Notes: a model not told the origin generated them from the sequence alone. Positions 6,698 to 14,006 are shown, counted from the stretch's first letter. The stretch is DNA of 17,592 nucleotides from UBA1858 sp045105615 (GCA_045105615.1 JBGCDS010000023.1:1-17592), one strand, 5' to 3'. Numbers and translations: made by a program.

Positions 6698-7003
6698 ATG
6701 GCAAAAGAATCAATGGTTCAGCGCGAAAAGAAACGTGCTCGCACAGTTGCAAAATATGCAAAGAAACGTGCAGAACTAAAAGCAATTATTAACAGTGCAA
6801 CAGCTGAATATGAAGAGAAAGAATTGGCTGCATTGAAATTGCAGAAGTTACCTCGTAACGCAATGCCTGTAAGACAAAGAAATCGATGCAATATTACTGG
6901 TAGACCACACGGTTATTACCGTAAGTTTGGTCTTGGTAGAAATAAACTGCGTGAAGCAGCTATGCGAGGTGATATTCCTGGCCTAGTAAAAGCAAGTTGG
7001 TAA
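6698..7003 (+). CDS. rpsN: 30S ribosomal protein S14, zinc-free long form
   Basis: 101 residues, as in E. coli. AKESMVQREKKR opens it, KLQKLPRNAMPVRQRNRC and GRPHGYYRKFGLGRNKLREA follow, and it ends in GLVKASW. Only one cysteine (Cys64) is present, so the CxxC zinc ribbon of the short S14 type is absent and this is the C-minus form. S14 binds the 30S head near S10 and S3. The ATG has a GAGG ribosome site at 6686-6689. Confidence 0.97.
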   Translation: MAKESMVQREKKRARTVAKYAKKRAELKAIINSATAEYEEKELAALKLQKLPRNAMPVRQRNRCNITGRPHGYYRKFGLGRNKLREAAMRGDIPGLVKASW

Positions 7004-7015
7004 AGGTAATTAATT

Positions 7016-7411
7016 ATGAGTATGAGTGATCCAATTGCAGACATGCTAACCCGCATTAGAAACGGGCAAAGCGCGGATAAAGTAAGCGTAAGTATGCCGT
7101 TGTCTAAGTACAAGAAAACAATTGCAGAAGTATTGAAAGAAGAAGGTTACATCTCTGATTGGAGAGTAGAAGGCGAAGGTGTGAAGCAGCAACTCGTCGT
7201 AGATTTAAAATATTATATGGGTAAGCCGGTTATTGAAAAGATCACTAAGATCAGTCGACCTGGATTGCGTATATACAAGAGCGCTGAAGAACTTCCACGA
7301 GTTATTGGTGGTATGGGAATCGCGATAATTTCAACATCAAAAGGTATGATGACAGACCGCACTGCACGTGAAAATGGGCAGGGTGGCGAAGTTATTTGTA
7401 CGGTTGAGTAA
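7016..7411 (+). CDS. rpsH: 30S ribosomal protein S8
   Basis: 131 residues, against 130 in E. coli. SMSDPIADMLTRIRNGQ at the start, SRPGLRIY at 80-87, and GIAIISTSKGMMTD at 101-114 followed by GGEVIC are diagnostic. S8 binds helix 21 of 16S rRNA in the 30S platform and organises the central domain. In E. coli it is also the translational repressor of spc genes. It starts 12 bp after rpsN, with an AAAGG ribosome site at 7002-7006 that overlaps the rpsN stop. Confidence 0.98.
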   Translation: MSMSDPIADMLTRIRNGQSADKVSVSMPLSKYKKTIAEVLKEEGYISDWRVEGEGVKQQLVVDLKYYMGKPVIEKITKISRPGLRIYKSAEELPRVIGGMGIAIISTSKGMMTDRTARENGQGGEVICTVE

Positions 7412-7439
7412 ACATATTTAAGTACAAATAGAATTAGTT

Positions 7440-7967
7440 ATGTCTAGAATCGCAAATCAACCTGTAGAAGTCCCATCAGGCGTAGAAATTAAAGTCGATG
7501 GCCAAAACATTCGTGCTAAAGGCGCGAAAGGTGAAATGGTATTGGCATTACATCCAACTGTTAAATTAGTTCAAGAGGATGCAACGCTGTCAGTGAAAGC
7601 TGATAATAAAGGTGCAGTCGCGATGGCTGGCACAATGCGTTCATTGCTAAATAATTTAGTAATTGGTGTGTCTCAAGGTTTTGAACGTAAGCTTGAGCTG
7701 GTTGGCGTTGGTTATCGTGCGCAAGCAAAGGGTAAAACGTTAAACCTGGCTTTAGGTTTTTCACATCCTGTTGAATATAGCGTACCAGAAGGTATCACTA
7801 TAGAAACACCTAGTCAGACTGAAGTAATAATTAAAGGCTATGACAAGCAAAAAGTGGGTCAAGTCGCTGCAGAGATTAGAGCTTATAGACCACCAGAACC
7901 ATATAAGGGCAAGGGTGTTAAGTATTCTGATGAGCGCGTTATTCGCAAAGAAGCTAAGAAGAAATAA
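7440..7967 (+). CDS. rplF: 50S ribosomal protein L6
   Basis: 175 residues, against 177 in E. coli. It has two related domains. SRIANQPVEVPSGVEI opens the first. Later come GTMRSLLNNLVIGVSQGFE, ELVGVGYRAQAKGKTLNL and AEIRAYRPPEPYKGKGVKY at about 144-162. L6 sits at the base of the factor-binding site of the 50S, near the sarcin-ricin loop. The start is set by homology, since the ribosome site is weak and AT-rich. Confidence 0.98.
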   Translation: MSRIANQPVEVPSGVEIKVDGQNIRAKGAKGEMVLALHPTVKLVQEDATLSVKADNKGAVAMAGTMRSLLNNLVIGVSQGFERKLELVGVGYRAQAKGKTLNLALGFSHPVEYSVPEGITIETPSQTEVIIKGYDKQKVGQVAAEIRAYRPPEPYKGKGVKYSDERVIRKEAKKK

Positions 7968-8007
7968 ATAAGTATAAATAGATAAGCACTATAAGTGATC
8001 TGAGATA

Positions 8008-8361
8008 ATGGATAAGAAAGCATCAAGAATTCGCCGCAGTAAAAAAACACGTTTTAATATACGTGCACAGGGCGCAACACGCCTTTGCGTTTTTAGAACA
8101 TCCAAGCATATCTATGCTCAAGTAATTGATGATGCGACAGCCAGTGTATTAGCCAGTGGATCTTCATTGGATTCAGATGTACGTGGAAATGTGAAATACA
8201 CCGGTAATGTTGAAGCGGCAAAAGCAGTTGGCAAATTAGTTGCCGAGCGTGCAAAAGATAAAGGAATTACTAAAGTTGCATTTGATCGATCTGGCTTCAG
8301 ATACCATGGTCGAGTACAGGCTCTAGCAGACGCAGCAAGAGAAGCTGGGCTTGAGTTTTAA
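8008..8361 (+). CDS. rplR: 50S ribosomal protein L18
   Basis: 117 residues, the same as E. coli. The arginine/lysine-rich N-terminus (SRIRRSKKTR) binds 5S rRNA. RLCVFRTSKHIYAQVIDD and the C-terminal FDRSGFRYHGRVQALADAAR, at about 92-111, are conserved. With L5 it places 5S rRNA in the central protuberance. It follows rplF by 40 bp of AT-rich sequence in which I see only a trivial 4-bp inverted repeat. Confidence 0.97.
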   Translation: MDKKASRIRRSKKTRFNIRAQGATRLCVFRTSKHIYAQVIDDATASVLASGSSLDSDVRGNVKYTGNVEAAKAVGKLVAERAKDKGITKVAFDRSGFRYHGRVQALADAAREAGLEF

Positions 8362-8397
8362 ATAAGAAGCTAGATTAGAGAATTTAAAGGGTAAATA

Positions 8398-8907
8398 ATG
8401 GCCGGACAAGAAACAACGAATAAATCTGCTGATGGACTACAAGAAAAGCTAGTTGCGGTTAACCGTGTAGCTAAAGTAGTTAAAGGTGGTCGCCAATTTG
8501 GTTTCACAGCACTAACCGTAGTTGGTGATGGTGAAGGTAAAATTGGATTCGGCTACGGAAAAGCAAAAGAAGTGCCTATCGCAATACAAAAAGCGATGGA
8601 AAAAGCACGTCGTAGCATGCAAACAGTCCCTTTGAAAGATGGCACATTGTTTTATCCAAAAGTTGGTATTCATGGTGCCGCAAAAGTACATATGCAACCT
8701 GCGTCTGAAGGTACAGGCATTATTGCCGGTGGTGCAATGCGTGCAGTATTTGAAGTGCTAGGTGTACGTAACGTATTAGCAAAATGCATTGGTTCAAGAA
8801 ATCCAATCAATGTAGTAAGAGCAACAATGCAAGGCTTAACAAGCATGCAATCACCTGAGTCTATCGCGTCTAAGCGTGGTAAATCAGTCGAAGACATTCT
8901 GGGTTAA
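8398..8907 (+). CDS. rpsE: 30S ribosomal protein S5
   Basis: 169 residues, against 167 in E. coli. The N-terminal double-stranded-RNA-binding-like domain includes LQEKLVAVNRVAKVVKGGR, with the KGGR loop at 29-32, where spectinomycin-resistance changes are known in other bacteria. GFGYGKAKEVPIAIQKAMEK, ASEGTGIIAGGAMRAV and NPINVVRAT follow. S5 works with S3 and S4 at the mRNA entry site and in decoding fidelity. The loop residues look wild type. The ATG has AAAGGG at 8386-8391. Confidence 0.98.
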   Translation: MAGQETTNKSADGLQEKLVAVNRVAKVVKGGRQFGFTALTVVGDGEGKIGFGYGKAKEVPIAIQKAMEKARRSMQTVPLKDGTLFYPKVGIHGAAKVHMQPASEGTGIIAGGAMRAVFEVLGVRNVLAKCIGSRNPINVVRATMQGLTSMQSPESIASKRGKSVEDILG

Positions 8908-8911
8908 TCAA

Positions 8912-9094
8912 ATGAGCAAACAGCTACAAGTAACAATGATTAAGAGTATTCATGGGCGCCTTAAGTCGCATCAAGCATGTGCACGTGGCCTGGGTATTCG
9001 AAGAATTCATAATCCTGTGACAGTGATAGATACACCTGAAAATCGCGGCATGATTAATAAGATTCAGTACATGCTGAAAGTAGAGGAAATTTAG
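8912..9094 (+). CDS. rpmD: 50S ribosomal protein L30
   Basis: 60 residues from ATG 8912, against 59 in E. coli. An upstream in-frame GTG at 8876 lies within rpsE and encodes unrelated residues, so it is rejected. KSIHGRLKSHQACARGLGIR followed by RIHNPV, and DTPENRGMINKIQYMLKVEE, are family features. L30 is a small non-essential 50S surface protein. It sits 4 bp after rpsE and 1 bp before rplO, so the three are tightly coupled. Confidence 0.95.
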   Translation: MSKQLQVTMIKSIHGRLKSHQACARGLGIRRIHNPVTVIDTPENRGMINKIQYMLKVEEI

Positions 9095-9095
9095 A

Positions 9096-9530
9096 ATGCG
9101 CCTAAATACAATTAAACCAGGAGCGGGAAGTCGTTCTAATGCTAAACGTGTAGGACGTGGTATTGGATGTGGTTCTGGTAAAACCTGTGGACGTGGTCAT
9201 AAAGGTCAGAAATCACGCTCTGGTGGTTTTCATAAAGTTGGATTTGAAGGTGGTCAAATGCCTTTGCAACGACGATTGCCGAAATTTGGTTTCCGTTCAG
9301 CAAAAGCAAAATTGACAGCAGAAGTAAGATTGAATGAATTGTTATTAACCGATTCTGCGGTCGTTGATATTAAAGCATTGCAAGAAGCCAATGTTGTGCC
9401 TGAATTCACCAAGCGAGTGAAGGTAATTTTATCTGGTGAAATTAGTGAGCCCGTGAATACACGTGGCTTGGTCTTTACAAAAGGCGCGCGTGCTGCAGTT
9501 GAAGCCGCGGGCGGAAAGATAGAAGACTAG
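9096..9530 (+). CDS. rplO: 50S ribosomal protein L15
   Basis: 144 residues, the E. coli length. MRLNTIKPGAGSRSNAKRVG and the glycine- and lysine-rich extension GRGHKGQKSRSGG (about 32-44), with EGGQMPLQRRLPKFGF (51-66), are typical of the rRNA-threading N-terminal half. The C-terminal half is the globular domain and ends AAGGKIED. L15 is a late-assembly 50S protein. A good AGAGGA ribosome site lies at 9082-9087 inside the end of rpmD. Confidence 0.97.
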   Translation: MRLNTIKPGAGSRSNAKRVGRGIGCGSGKTCGRGHKGQKSRSGGFHKVGFEGGQMPLQRRLPKFGFRSAKAKLTAEVRLNELLLTDSAVVDIKALQEANVVPEFTKRVKVILSGEISEPVNTRGLVFTKGARAAVEAAGGKIED

Positions 9531-9539
9531 TAGAAATAT

Positions 9540-10877
9540 ATGTCTGCATCCCGCGAAAATATGGCAGCCCAACTTGGTGGGAGAGGGCAATTAACAGAAT
9601 TGAAGCAACGTCTATTATTTGTACTAATGGCGTTGATTGTTTATCGAATCGGAACATTTATTCCTACCCCGGGTATTAATCCTGAGGCAATGGCAAGATT
9701 CTTTGAAGAGCAAAGCGGTACCATCTTAAACATGTTTAATATGTTTTCAGGTGGGGCATTAGAAAGACTGAGTATTTTTGCGTTAGGTATTATGCCTTAC
9801 ATTTCTGCGTCAATTATTATGCAGTTAATGAGTGCAGTAATACCGTCACTTAAAGAATTAAAGCGTGAAGGTGAAGCGGGTCGTCGTAAGATTACTCAAT
9901 ACACACGATATGGAACAGTTGTACTAGCTACCTTCCAAGCAATTGGTGTCGCAATAGCATTACAGAATCAAGGTGTTGCCTTGCATCCGGGGCCGAGCTT
10001 CGTATTTACTGCGGCGATAAGTTTGGTGACAGGAACTATGTTCTTAATGTGGTTGGGTGAGCAAATAACAGAGCGTGGGGTGGGTAATGGAATTTCAATT
10101 ATCATTTTCGCGGGTATTGTTGCTGGCTTACCAGCAGCAGTAGCAGGAACAATAGAATTAGCAAGCACTGGTGAGTTATCAAGTGGCTTAGTACTACTTT
10201 TATTCGTTATGGCAATAGTTGTAACAGCCATTGTCGTCTTCATTGAAAGAGGCCAACGACGAATCACGGTGAACTACGCAAAGCGTCAGCAGGGTCGTAA
10301 GATGTATGCTGCACAGTCTAGCCATTTACCACTAAAGCTTAATATGTCAGGAGTAATTCCTCCTATATTTGCTTCTAGTATTATTTTATTTCCTGCAACC
10401 TTAGGTCAGTGGGCAGGTAATGTAGAAGGTTTAGGCTGGTTACAAGATATATCGGCGACGTTGGCACCAGGGCAGCCTCTCTATGTCACATTTTATGCGT
10501 TGGCCATAATATTCTTCTGTTTCTTCTACACAGCGATTGTATTTGATTCGCGTGAAACGGCAGACAACTTGAAACGTTCAGGTGCATTTATCCCTGGAAT
10601 AAGACCTGGTGAGCAAAGTGCTCGTTATATCGATTCAGTATTGACACGTTTAACCGCCGTTGGTGCTATATACATAACATTAGTATGTTTGATGCCAGAA
10701 TTTTTAATACTTAAATGGAATGTACCGTTCTACTTTGGTGGTACATCATTGTTAATCATCGTTGTTGTGGTGATGGACTTTATTGCACAGGTTCAGTCTC
10801 ATTTAATGTCTCATCAGTATGAGGGATTAATGAAGAAAGCTAATTTAAAAGGTGGCCGCGCAGGCCAATTGCGTTAA
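9540..10877 (+). CDS. secY: Protein translocase subunit SecY
   Basis: 445 residues, against 443 in E. coli. This is the ten-helix pore of the SecYEG inner-membrane channel that exports unfolded proteins with SecA or inserts membrane proteins from the ribosome. Hydrophobic segments lie at about 24-41, 75-100, 123-145, 153-172, 184-205, 215-235, 272-290, 314-335, 370-390 and 400-417. The plug region follows helix 1. The cytoplasmic loop before helix 9 carries IPGIRPGEQ with Arg355, equivalent to the E. coli Arg357 essential for SecA-driven transport. Its place between rplO and rpmJ is conserved in bacteria. The start follows the rplO stop by 9 bp with only a weak ribosome site. Confidence 0.98.
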   Translation: MSASRENMAAQLGGRGQLTELKQRLLFVLMALIVYRIGTFIPTPGINPEAMARFFEEQSGTILNMFNMFSGGALERLSIFALGIMPYISASIIMQLMSAVIPSLKELKREGEAGRRKITQYTRYGTVVLATFQAIGVAIALQNQGVALHPGPSFVFTAAISLVTGTMFLMWLGEQITERGVGNGISIIIFAGIVAGLPAAVAGTIELASTGELSSGLVLLLFVMAIVVTAIVVFIERGQRRITVNYAKRQQGRKMYAAQSSHLPLKLNMSGVIPPIFASSIILFPATLGQWAGNVEGLGWLQDISATLAPGQPLYVTFYALAIIFFCFFYTAIVFDSRETADNLKRSGAFIPGIRPGEQSARYIDSVLTRLTAVGAIYITLVCLMPEFLILKWNVPFYFGGTSLLIIVVVVMDFIAQVQSHLMSHQYEGLMKKANLKGGRAGQLR

Positions 10878-10910
10878 TTGCTGCGTTCGGTCAATAGATA
10901 GGAAATAGAA

Positions 10911-11024
10911 ATGAAAGTTAGGGCCTCAGTAAAAAAACTATGTCGTAATTGCAAAGTGATACGAAGAAATCGCGTAGTTCGCGTGATTTGTACGGATCCA
11001 AGACACAAGCAGAGACAAGGCTAG
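10911..11024 (+). CDS. rpmJ: 50S ribosomal protein L36, zinc-binding form
   Basis: This is a 37-residue gene. It starts MKVRASVKKLCRNCKVIRR and ends DPRHKQRQG. Cys11, Cys14, Cys27 and His32 form the zinc ribbon of the C-plus type. The ATG has TAGGAA at about 10899-10904, 7 bp upstream. L36 binds 23S rRNA near the base of the L7/L12 stalk region. It closes the spc block, 33 bp after secY, and is followed by a 102-bp gap with leader features ahead of rpsM. Confidence 0.95.
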   Translation: MKVRASVKKLCRNCKVIRRNRVVRVICTDPRHKQRQG

Positions 11025-11043
11025 TTGGTATACGAGATTATGA

Positions 11044-11071
11044 TTGAAACCCGTGGTTTTATAGGTAAAAT
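11044..11071 (+). promoter_or_regulatory. Candidate sigma70 promoter for the alpha block
   Basis: TTGAAA at 11044-11049 (5 of 6 to consensus) and TAAAAT at 11066-11071 (5 of 6) are separated by 16 bp. A GC-rich discriminator TCGCGGC follows, of the kind seen at stringently controlled ribosomal promoters. The start would fall near 11078-11080, about 48 nt before the rpsM GTG. The same -10/discriminator context occurs before rplC. Confidence 0.5.
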
Positions 11072-11083
11072 TCGCGGCTTCCT
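11069..11083 (+). repeat. Copy 2 of the 15-nt motif shared with the rpsJ-rplC gap
   Basis: AATTCGCGGCTTCCT is identical to 555-569. It overlaps the end of the TAAAAT hexamer and the 5' base of the hairpin at 11083-11101. I found no third full copy in the window on either strand by eye. Confidence 0.8.
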
Positions 11084-11126
11084 TGCGCTCGACGAGCGTA
11101 ATTGAAAACTTTGTTAGGAGTGTAAT

Positions 11127-11483
11127 GTGGCACGTATTGCCGGAATAAATATCCCAGTGCATAAGCACACTGAAATTGCTTTAACAGCAATTTTCGGCAT
11201 AGGGCGTACTCGTTCTCGAGACATTTGTGTAGCTTCAGGTATAAGCCCTGCTGCTAAAATTAAAGATTTAACTGAAGAAGAAGTCGAGAAGCTTCGTAGC
11301 GAAGTCGCTAAGTTTCAAGTTGAAGGTGATCTGCGTCGTGAGATTTCTATGAACATCAAGCGGTTGATGGATCTAGGAACTTATCGTGGTATTCGTCATC
11401 GCCGTGGTTTACCACTCCGAGGTCAACGAACTAAAACCAATGCGCGTTCACGCAAAGGTCCTCGTCGTCCTATTAAGAGATAA
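11127..11483 (+). CDS. rpsM: 30S ribosomal protein S13 (GTG start)
   Basis: 118 residues, the E. coli length. ARIAGINIPVHKHTEIALT opens it, followed by the FGIGRTRSRDI helix-hairpin-helix near 23-33, EGDLRREISMNIKRLMDLG, and the basic tail with GQRTKTNAR at 99-107. S13 lies in the 30S head and forms bridges to the 50S. Its tail contacts the P-site tRNA. GTG is chosen because ARIAGI follows directly as in the family, with TAGGAG 6 bp upstream. It heads the alpha block behind the leader described above. Confidence 0.98.
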   Translation: MARIAGINIPVHKHTEIALTAIFGIGRTRSRDICVASGISPAAKIKDLTEEEVEKLRSEVAKFQVEGDLRREISMNIKRLMDLGTYRGIRHRRGLPLRGQRTKTNARSRKGPRRPIKR

Positions 11484-11505
11484 GCAATAAGCAAGGTTAC
11501 TATTT

Positions 11506-11898
11506 ATGGCAACATCAAGCACAAGTCGCACTAAGAAGAAGGTAAAAAGAGTCGTTACTGACGGAATAGCTCATATTAATGCGTCTTTCAATAATACGAT
11601 TATTACTATCACTGACCGTCAAGGCAATGCTTTGGCATGGGCAACATCAGGCGGATCAGGTTTTAGAGGTTCACGAAAAAGTACACCATTTGCCGCTCAA
11701 GTAGCTGCAGAAAGATGTGGCAACGTGGCGCTAGAATACGGTATGAAAAACTTAGATGTGTTGGTGAAAGGTCCAGGACCTGGCAGAGAATCAGCAGTTC
11801 GTTCATTGAACGCATTGGGATTCAAAATCACTAACATTTCAGATATAACCCCAATTCCACATAATGGGTGTAGACCGCCTAAAAAGCGAAGAGTGTAA
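11506..11898 (+). CDS. rpsK: 30S ribosomal protein S11
   Basis: 130 residues, against 129 in E. coli. AHINASFNNTIITITDRQGN, the SGFRGSRKSTPFAAQVAAER block, VKGPGPGRES (88-96) and the end HNGCRPPKKRRV are conserved. Asn120-Gly121 aligns with the site that becomes isoaspartate in E. coli S11. S11 is in the 30S platform near the Shine-Dalgarno helix. A CAAGGT ribosome site at about 11492-11497 precedes the ATG. Confidence 0.97.
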   Translation: MATSSTSRTKKKVKRVVTDGIAHINASFNNTIITITDRQGNALAWATSGGSGFRGSRKSTPFAAQVAAERCGNVALEYGMKNLDVLVKGPGPGRESAVRSLNALGFKITNISDITPIPHNGCRPPKKRRV

Positions 11899-11904
11899 GA
11901 AGTT

Positions 11905-12525
11905 ATGGCTAGATATTTAGGACCAAAGTGTAAGTTAGCTCGTAGAGAAGGAACTGATTTATTCCTTAAGAGTCGTGTACGTCCATTAGACTCAAAGTGT
12001 AAAGCAGACAAAGTTCCTGGACAGCATGGAGACAAGCGAGGAAGGACCTCTGACTATGGTTTACAGCTGCGAGAAAAGCAAAAGCTCCGTCGTATGTATG
12101 GGGTATTAGAAAAGCAGTTCAGTAACTACTACAAAAAAGCAAATTTAAAGAAAGGCTCTACTGGTGAAAACTTATTAGAGTTTTTAGAGTGCCGTCTAGA
12201 TAATGTTGTATATCGTATGGGCTTTGGTGTGACACGTGCGGAGTGCAGACAACTTGTTAGTCACAAGTCGATTGAAGTGAATGGCACGATTGTGAATATT
12301 CCTTCATATCAAGTTAAAGCTGAAGATGTAATTACTGTACGAGAAAAAGCACGCAAACAACTGCGTATACAAGAGTCATTAAACACTGCTGAGCAATTTG
12401 GATTTCCAGATTGGGTTGTTGTTGATACAAAGAAGATGACGGGAACTTTCAGAGCACCGCCAGAAAGAACTGATCTATCTTCAGATATCAACGAATCGCT
12501 CGTAGTCGAGCTTTACTCTAAGTAA
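11905..12525 (+). CDS. rpsD: 30S ribosomal protein S4
   Basis: 206 residues, the E. coli length. ARYLGPKCKLARREGTDLFL starts it, then PGQHG, SDYGLQLREKQKLRRMYGVL and the S4 RNA-binding domain at about 97-160 (LDNVVYRMGFGVTRAECRQL, VSHKSIEVNG). S4 nucleates 30S assembly on 16S rRNA. In E. coli it is also the translational repressor of the alpha operon. Two of the four cysteine positions of the zinc-binding S4 type remain (Cys9 and Cys32) while the other two are Ala12 and Arg in the 23-27 stretch, so a zinc site is unlikely. It starts 6 bp after rpsK. Confidence 0.98.
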   Translation: MARYLGPKCKLARREGTDLFLKSRVRPLDSKCKADKVPGQHGDKRGRTSDYGLQLREKQKLRRMYGVLEKQFSNYYKKANLKKGSTGENLLEFLECRLDNVVYRMGFGVTRAECRQLVSHKSIEVNGTIVNIPSYQVKAEDVITVREKARKQLRIQESLNTAEQFGFPDWVVVDTKKMTGTFRAPPERTDLSSDINESLVVELYSK

Positions 12526-12566
12526 GCATTATTTAATTTAAGTAAACAGAGCGGAAGAGGTTATAT

Positions 12567-13559
12567 ATGGCAAGTTCAAATGAATTACTCAAGCCTAGGT
12601 TAGTTGACGTTAATGTCATTAACCCTCAGAGTGCAAAAATTGTCTTAGAGCCGTTAGAAAGAGGCTTTGGGCATACCCTTGGGAATGCATTACGCCGTAT
12701 CTTGCTTTCTTCTATTCAAGGCTGCGCCATTGTAGAAGCTCAAATTGAAGGTGTATTGCATGAATACACTGCAATTGAAGGCGTTCAAGAAGACGTTGTT
12801 GATATTTTGCTAAACCTAAAAGGTGTAGCAATTAAGATGCACAACAAGAACGAAGCAATGCTGACAGTTAACAAGAGTGGCCCTGGTGTATTAACCGCAG
12901 CAGACATTCAAGGTGATCACGATATTGAGATTGTAAACCCAGATCATGTGATCGCACATTTAACAACGGGTAGCTCGCTTAATATGACACTTAAAGTTGC
13001 CAAGGGTCGTGGATACGTTCCTGCAACGCAAAGATCATCAGATGAAGATCGTCCAATCGGATCATTGATGTTAGATGCAAGCTTTAGCCCGGTACGTCGT
13101 GTGTCTTATGCGGTTGAAAGTGCACGTGTCGAACAGCGTACTAACTTAGATAAGTTGATCATTGATTTACAAACAGATGGGACAGTTGATCCAGAAGAAA
13201 CAGTGCGCAAAGCAGCAGGTATCCTTCAACAGCAATTAACAGTGTTTGTTGACCTTCAGGGTGATGAGCAAGAAGAGCAGGCTCCTAGTGAAGCTGAGAT
13301 TGATCCAATTCTAATGCGCCCAGTAGACGACTTAGAGCTAACAGTAAGATCAGCAAACTGCTTAAAAGCAGAGAACATATATTACATTGGTGATTTAATT
13401 CAACGTACAGAGGTTGAGTTGTTGAAAACACCTAACTTGGGTAAGAAGTCACTGACTGAAATTAAAGACGTGCTGGGTTCACATGGCTTATCGCTAGGCA
13501 TGCGATTAGAAAATTGGCCGCCAGCTCACATGAAAGACGAACGCAAACCAATGCTATAA
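12567..13559 (+). CDS. rpoA: DNA-directed RNA polymerase subunit alpha
   Basis: 330 residues, against 329 in E. coli. The N-terminal domain (about 1-235) carries ERGFGHTLGNALRRILLSSI, the dimerisation and assembly core. An acidic linker near 235-250 leads to the C-terminal domain, with VRSANCLKAENIYYIGDLIQ, NLGKKSLTEIKDVLGSHGLS and the closing GMRLENWPP. Arg261 aligns with E. coli Arg265, which contacts promoter UP elements and activators such as CRP. Two alpha subunits form the RNA polymerase scaffold. An AGAGG ribosome site at 12556-12560 precedes the ATG. The rpsD-rpoA-rplQ order is conserved. Confidence 0.98.
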   Translation: MASSNELLKPRLVDVNVINPQSAKIVLEPLERGFGHTLGNALRRILLSSIQGCAIVEAQIEGVLHEYTAIEGVQEDVVDILLNLKGVAIKMHNKNEAMLTVNKSGPGVLTAADIQGDHDIEIVNPDHVIAHLTTGSSLNMTLKVAKGRGYVPATQRSSDEDRPIGSLMLDASFSPVRRVSYAVESARVEQRTNLDKLIIDLQTDGTVDPEETVRKAAGILQQQLTVFVDLQGDEQEEQAPSEAEIDPILMRPVDDLELTVRSANCLKAENIYYIGDLIQRTEVELLKTPNLGKKSLTEIKDVLGSHGLSLGMRLENWPPAHMKDERKPML

Positions 13560-13577
13560 GTTTGCAGGAATAAAGAT

Positions 13578-13940
13578 ATGCGACACAGACATTCAGGTAG
13601 AAAATTAAATCGTACAGACTCACACCGTAACGCTATGTTTCAAAACATGGCAGTATCGTTAGTTGAACACGAAGTAATAAAAACAACTTTGCCAAAAGCA
13701 AAAGAATTACGCAAAGTAATTGAGCCATTAATCACAAGAGCAAAAGATGACACAGTTTCACAGCGTCGAGTTGTTTTTGCACGTTTACGTGACAAAGCAG
13801 CAGTGGGTAAATTATTCACAGAATTAGGGCCACGTTATAAAGAACGTCCAGGTGGTTATTTACGTATTCTTAAGTGTGGTTTCCGTAGTGGTGACAATGC
13901 ACCAATGGCTTTAGTGGAGCTGGTTGATAGACCTGAGTAA
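13578..13940 (+). CDS. rplQ: 50S ribosomal protein L17
   Basis: 120 residues, against 127 in E. coli, whose extra C-terminal tail is variable in the family. MRHRHSGRKLNRTDSHRNAM followed by FQNMAVSLVEHE is the signature start. KTTLPKAKELRKVIEPLIT and GGYLRILKCGFRSGDNAPMA follow. L17 sits near the peptide-exit side of the 50S. The ATG follows AGGAA at 13566-13570. It is the last gene of the cluster and is followed within 22 bp by a strong terminator. Confidence 0.97.
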   Translation: MRHRHSGRKLNRTDSHRNAMFQNMAVSLVEHEVIKTTLPKAKELRKVIEPLITRAKDDTVSQRRVVFARLRDKAAVGKLFTELGPRYKERPGGYLRILKCGFRSGDNAPMALVELVDRPE

Positions 13941-13961
13941 ACAAGAGGTTAAGTTCCATTT

Positions 13962-13993
13962 AAAAAGCCAGGAATTTATCCTGGCTTTTTTTT
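13962..13993 (+). terminator. Intrinsic terminator after rplQ, probably bidirectional with uvrA
   Basis: A GCCAGGA/TCCTGGC stem (13967-13973 with 13979-13985, loop ATTTA) is extended by an A5 tract upstream and followed by eight T. It ends the + strand cluster. Read on the minus strand the A-tract becomes a T5 tract 3' of the same stem, 21 bp or less after the uvrA stop, so it can serve both converging units. Confidence 0.92.
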
Positions 13994-14006
13994 GCATTTA
14001 ATATTT

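Larger units (their letters stand above)
11025..11126 (+). promoter_or_regulatory. rpmJ-rpsM leader, candidate S4-responsive alpha-operon control region
   Basis: The region holds a 7-bp hairpin 11045-11051/11055-11061 (loop CGT) and an 8-bp hairpin 11083-11090/11094-11101 (loop GAC, one G-U pair). A strong TAGGAG ribosome site lies at 11115-11120 before a GTG start. TTCCT at 11079-11083 could instead pair with AGGAG at 11116-11120, closing over the second hairpin and hiding the ribosome site. In E. coli, S4 represses the alpha operon through a pseudoknot in this position, also ahead of a GTG with TAGGAG. I infer an analogous role but have not shown an E. coli-like pseudoknot. Confidence 0.5.

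Noticed and set aside
7968..8007. CACT-ATA-AGTG inverted repeat in the rplF-rplR gap
   Set aside because: Four base pairs in AT-rich DNA is within chance; no linked signal.
8876..8911. GTG start for rpmD inside rpsE
   Set aside because: The extension is out-of-frame rpsE sequence; ATG 8912 fits L30 exactly.
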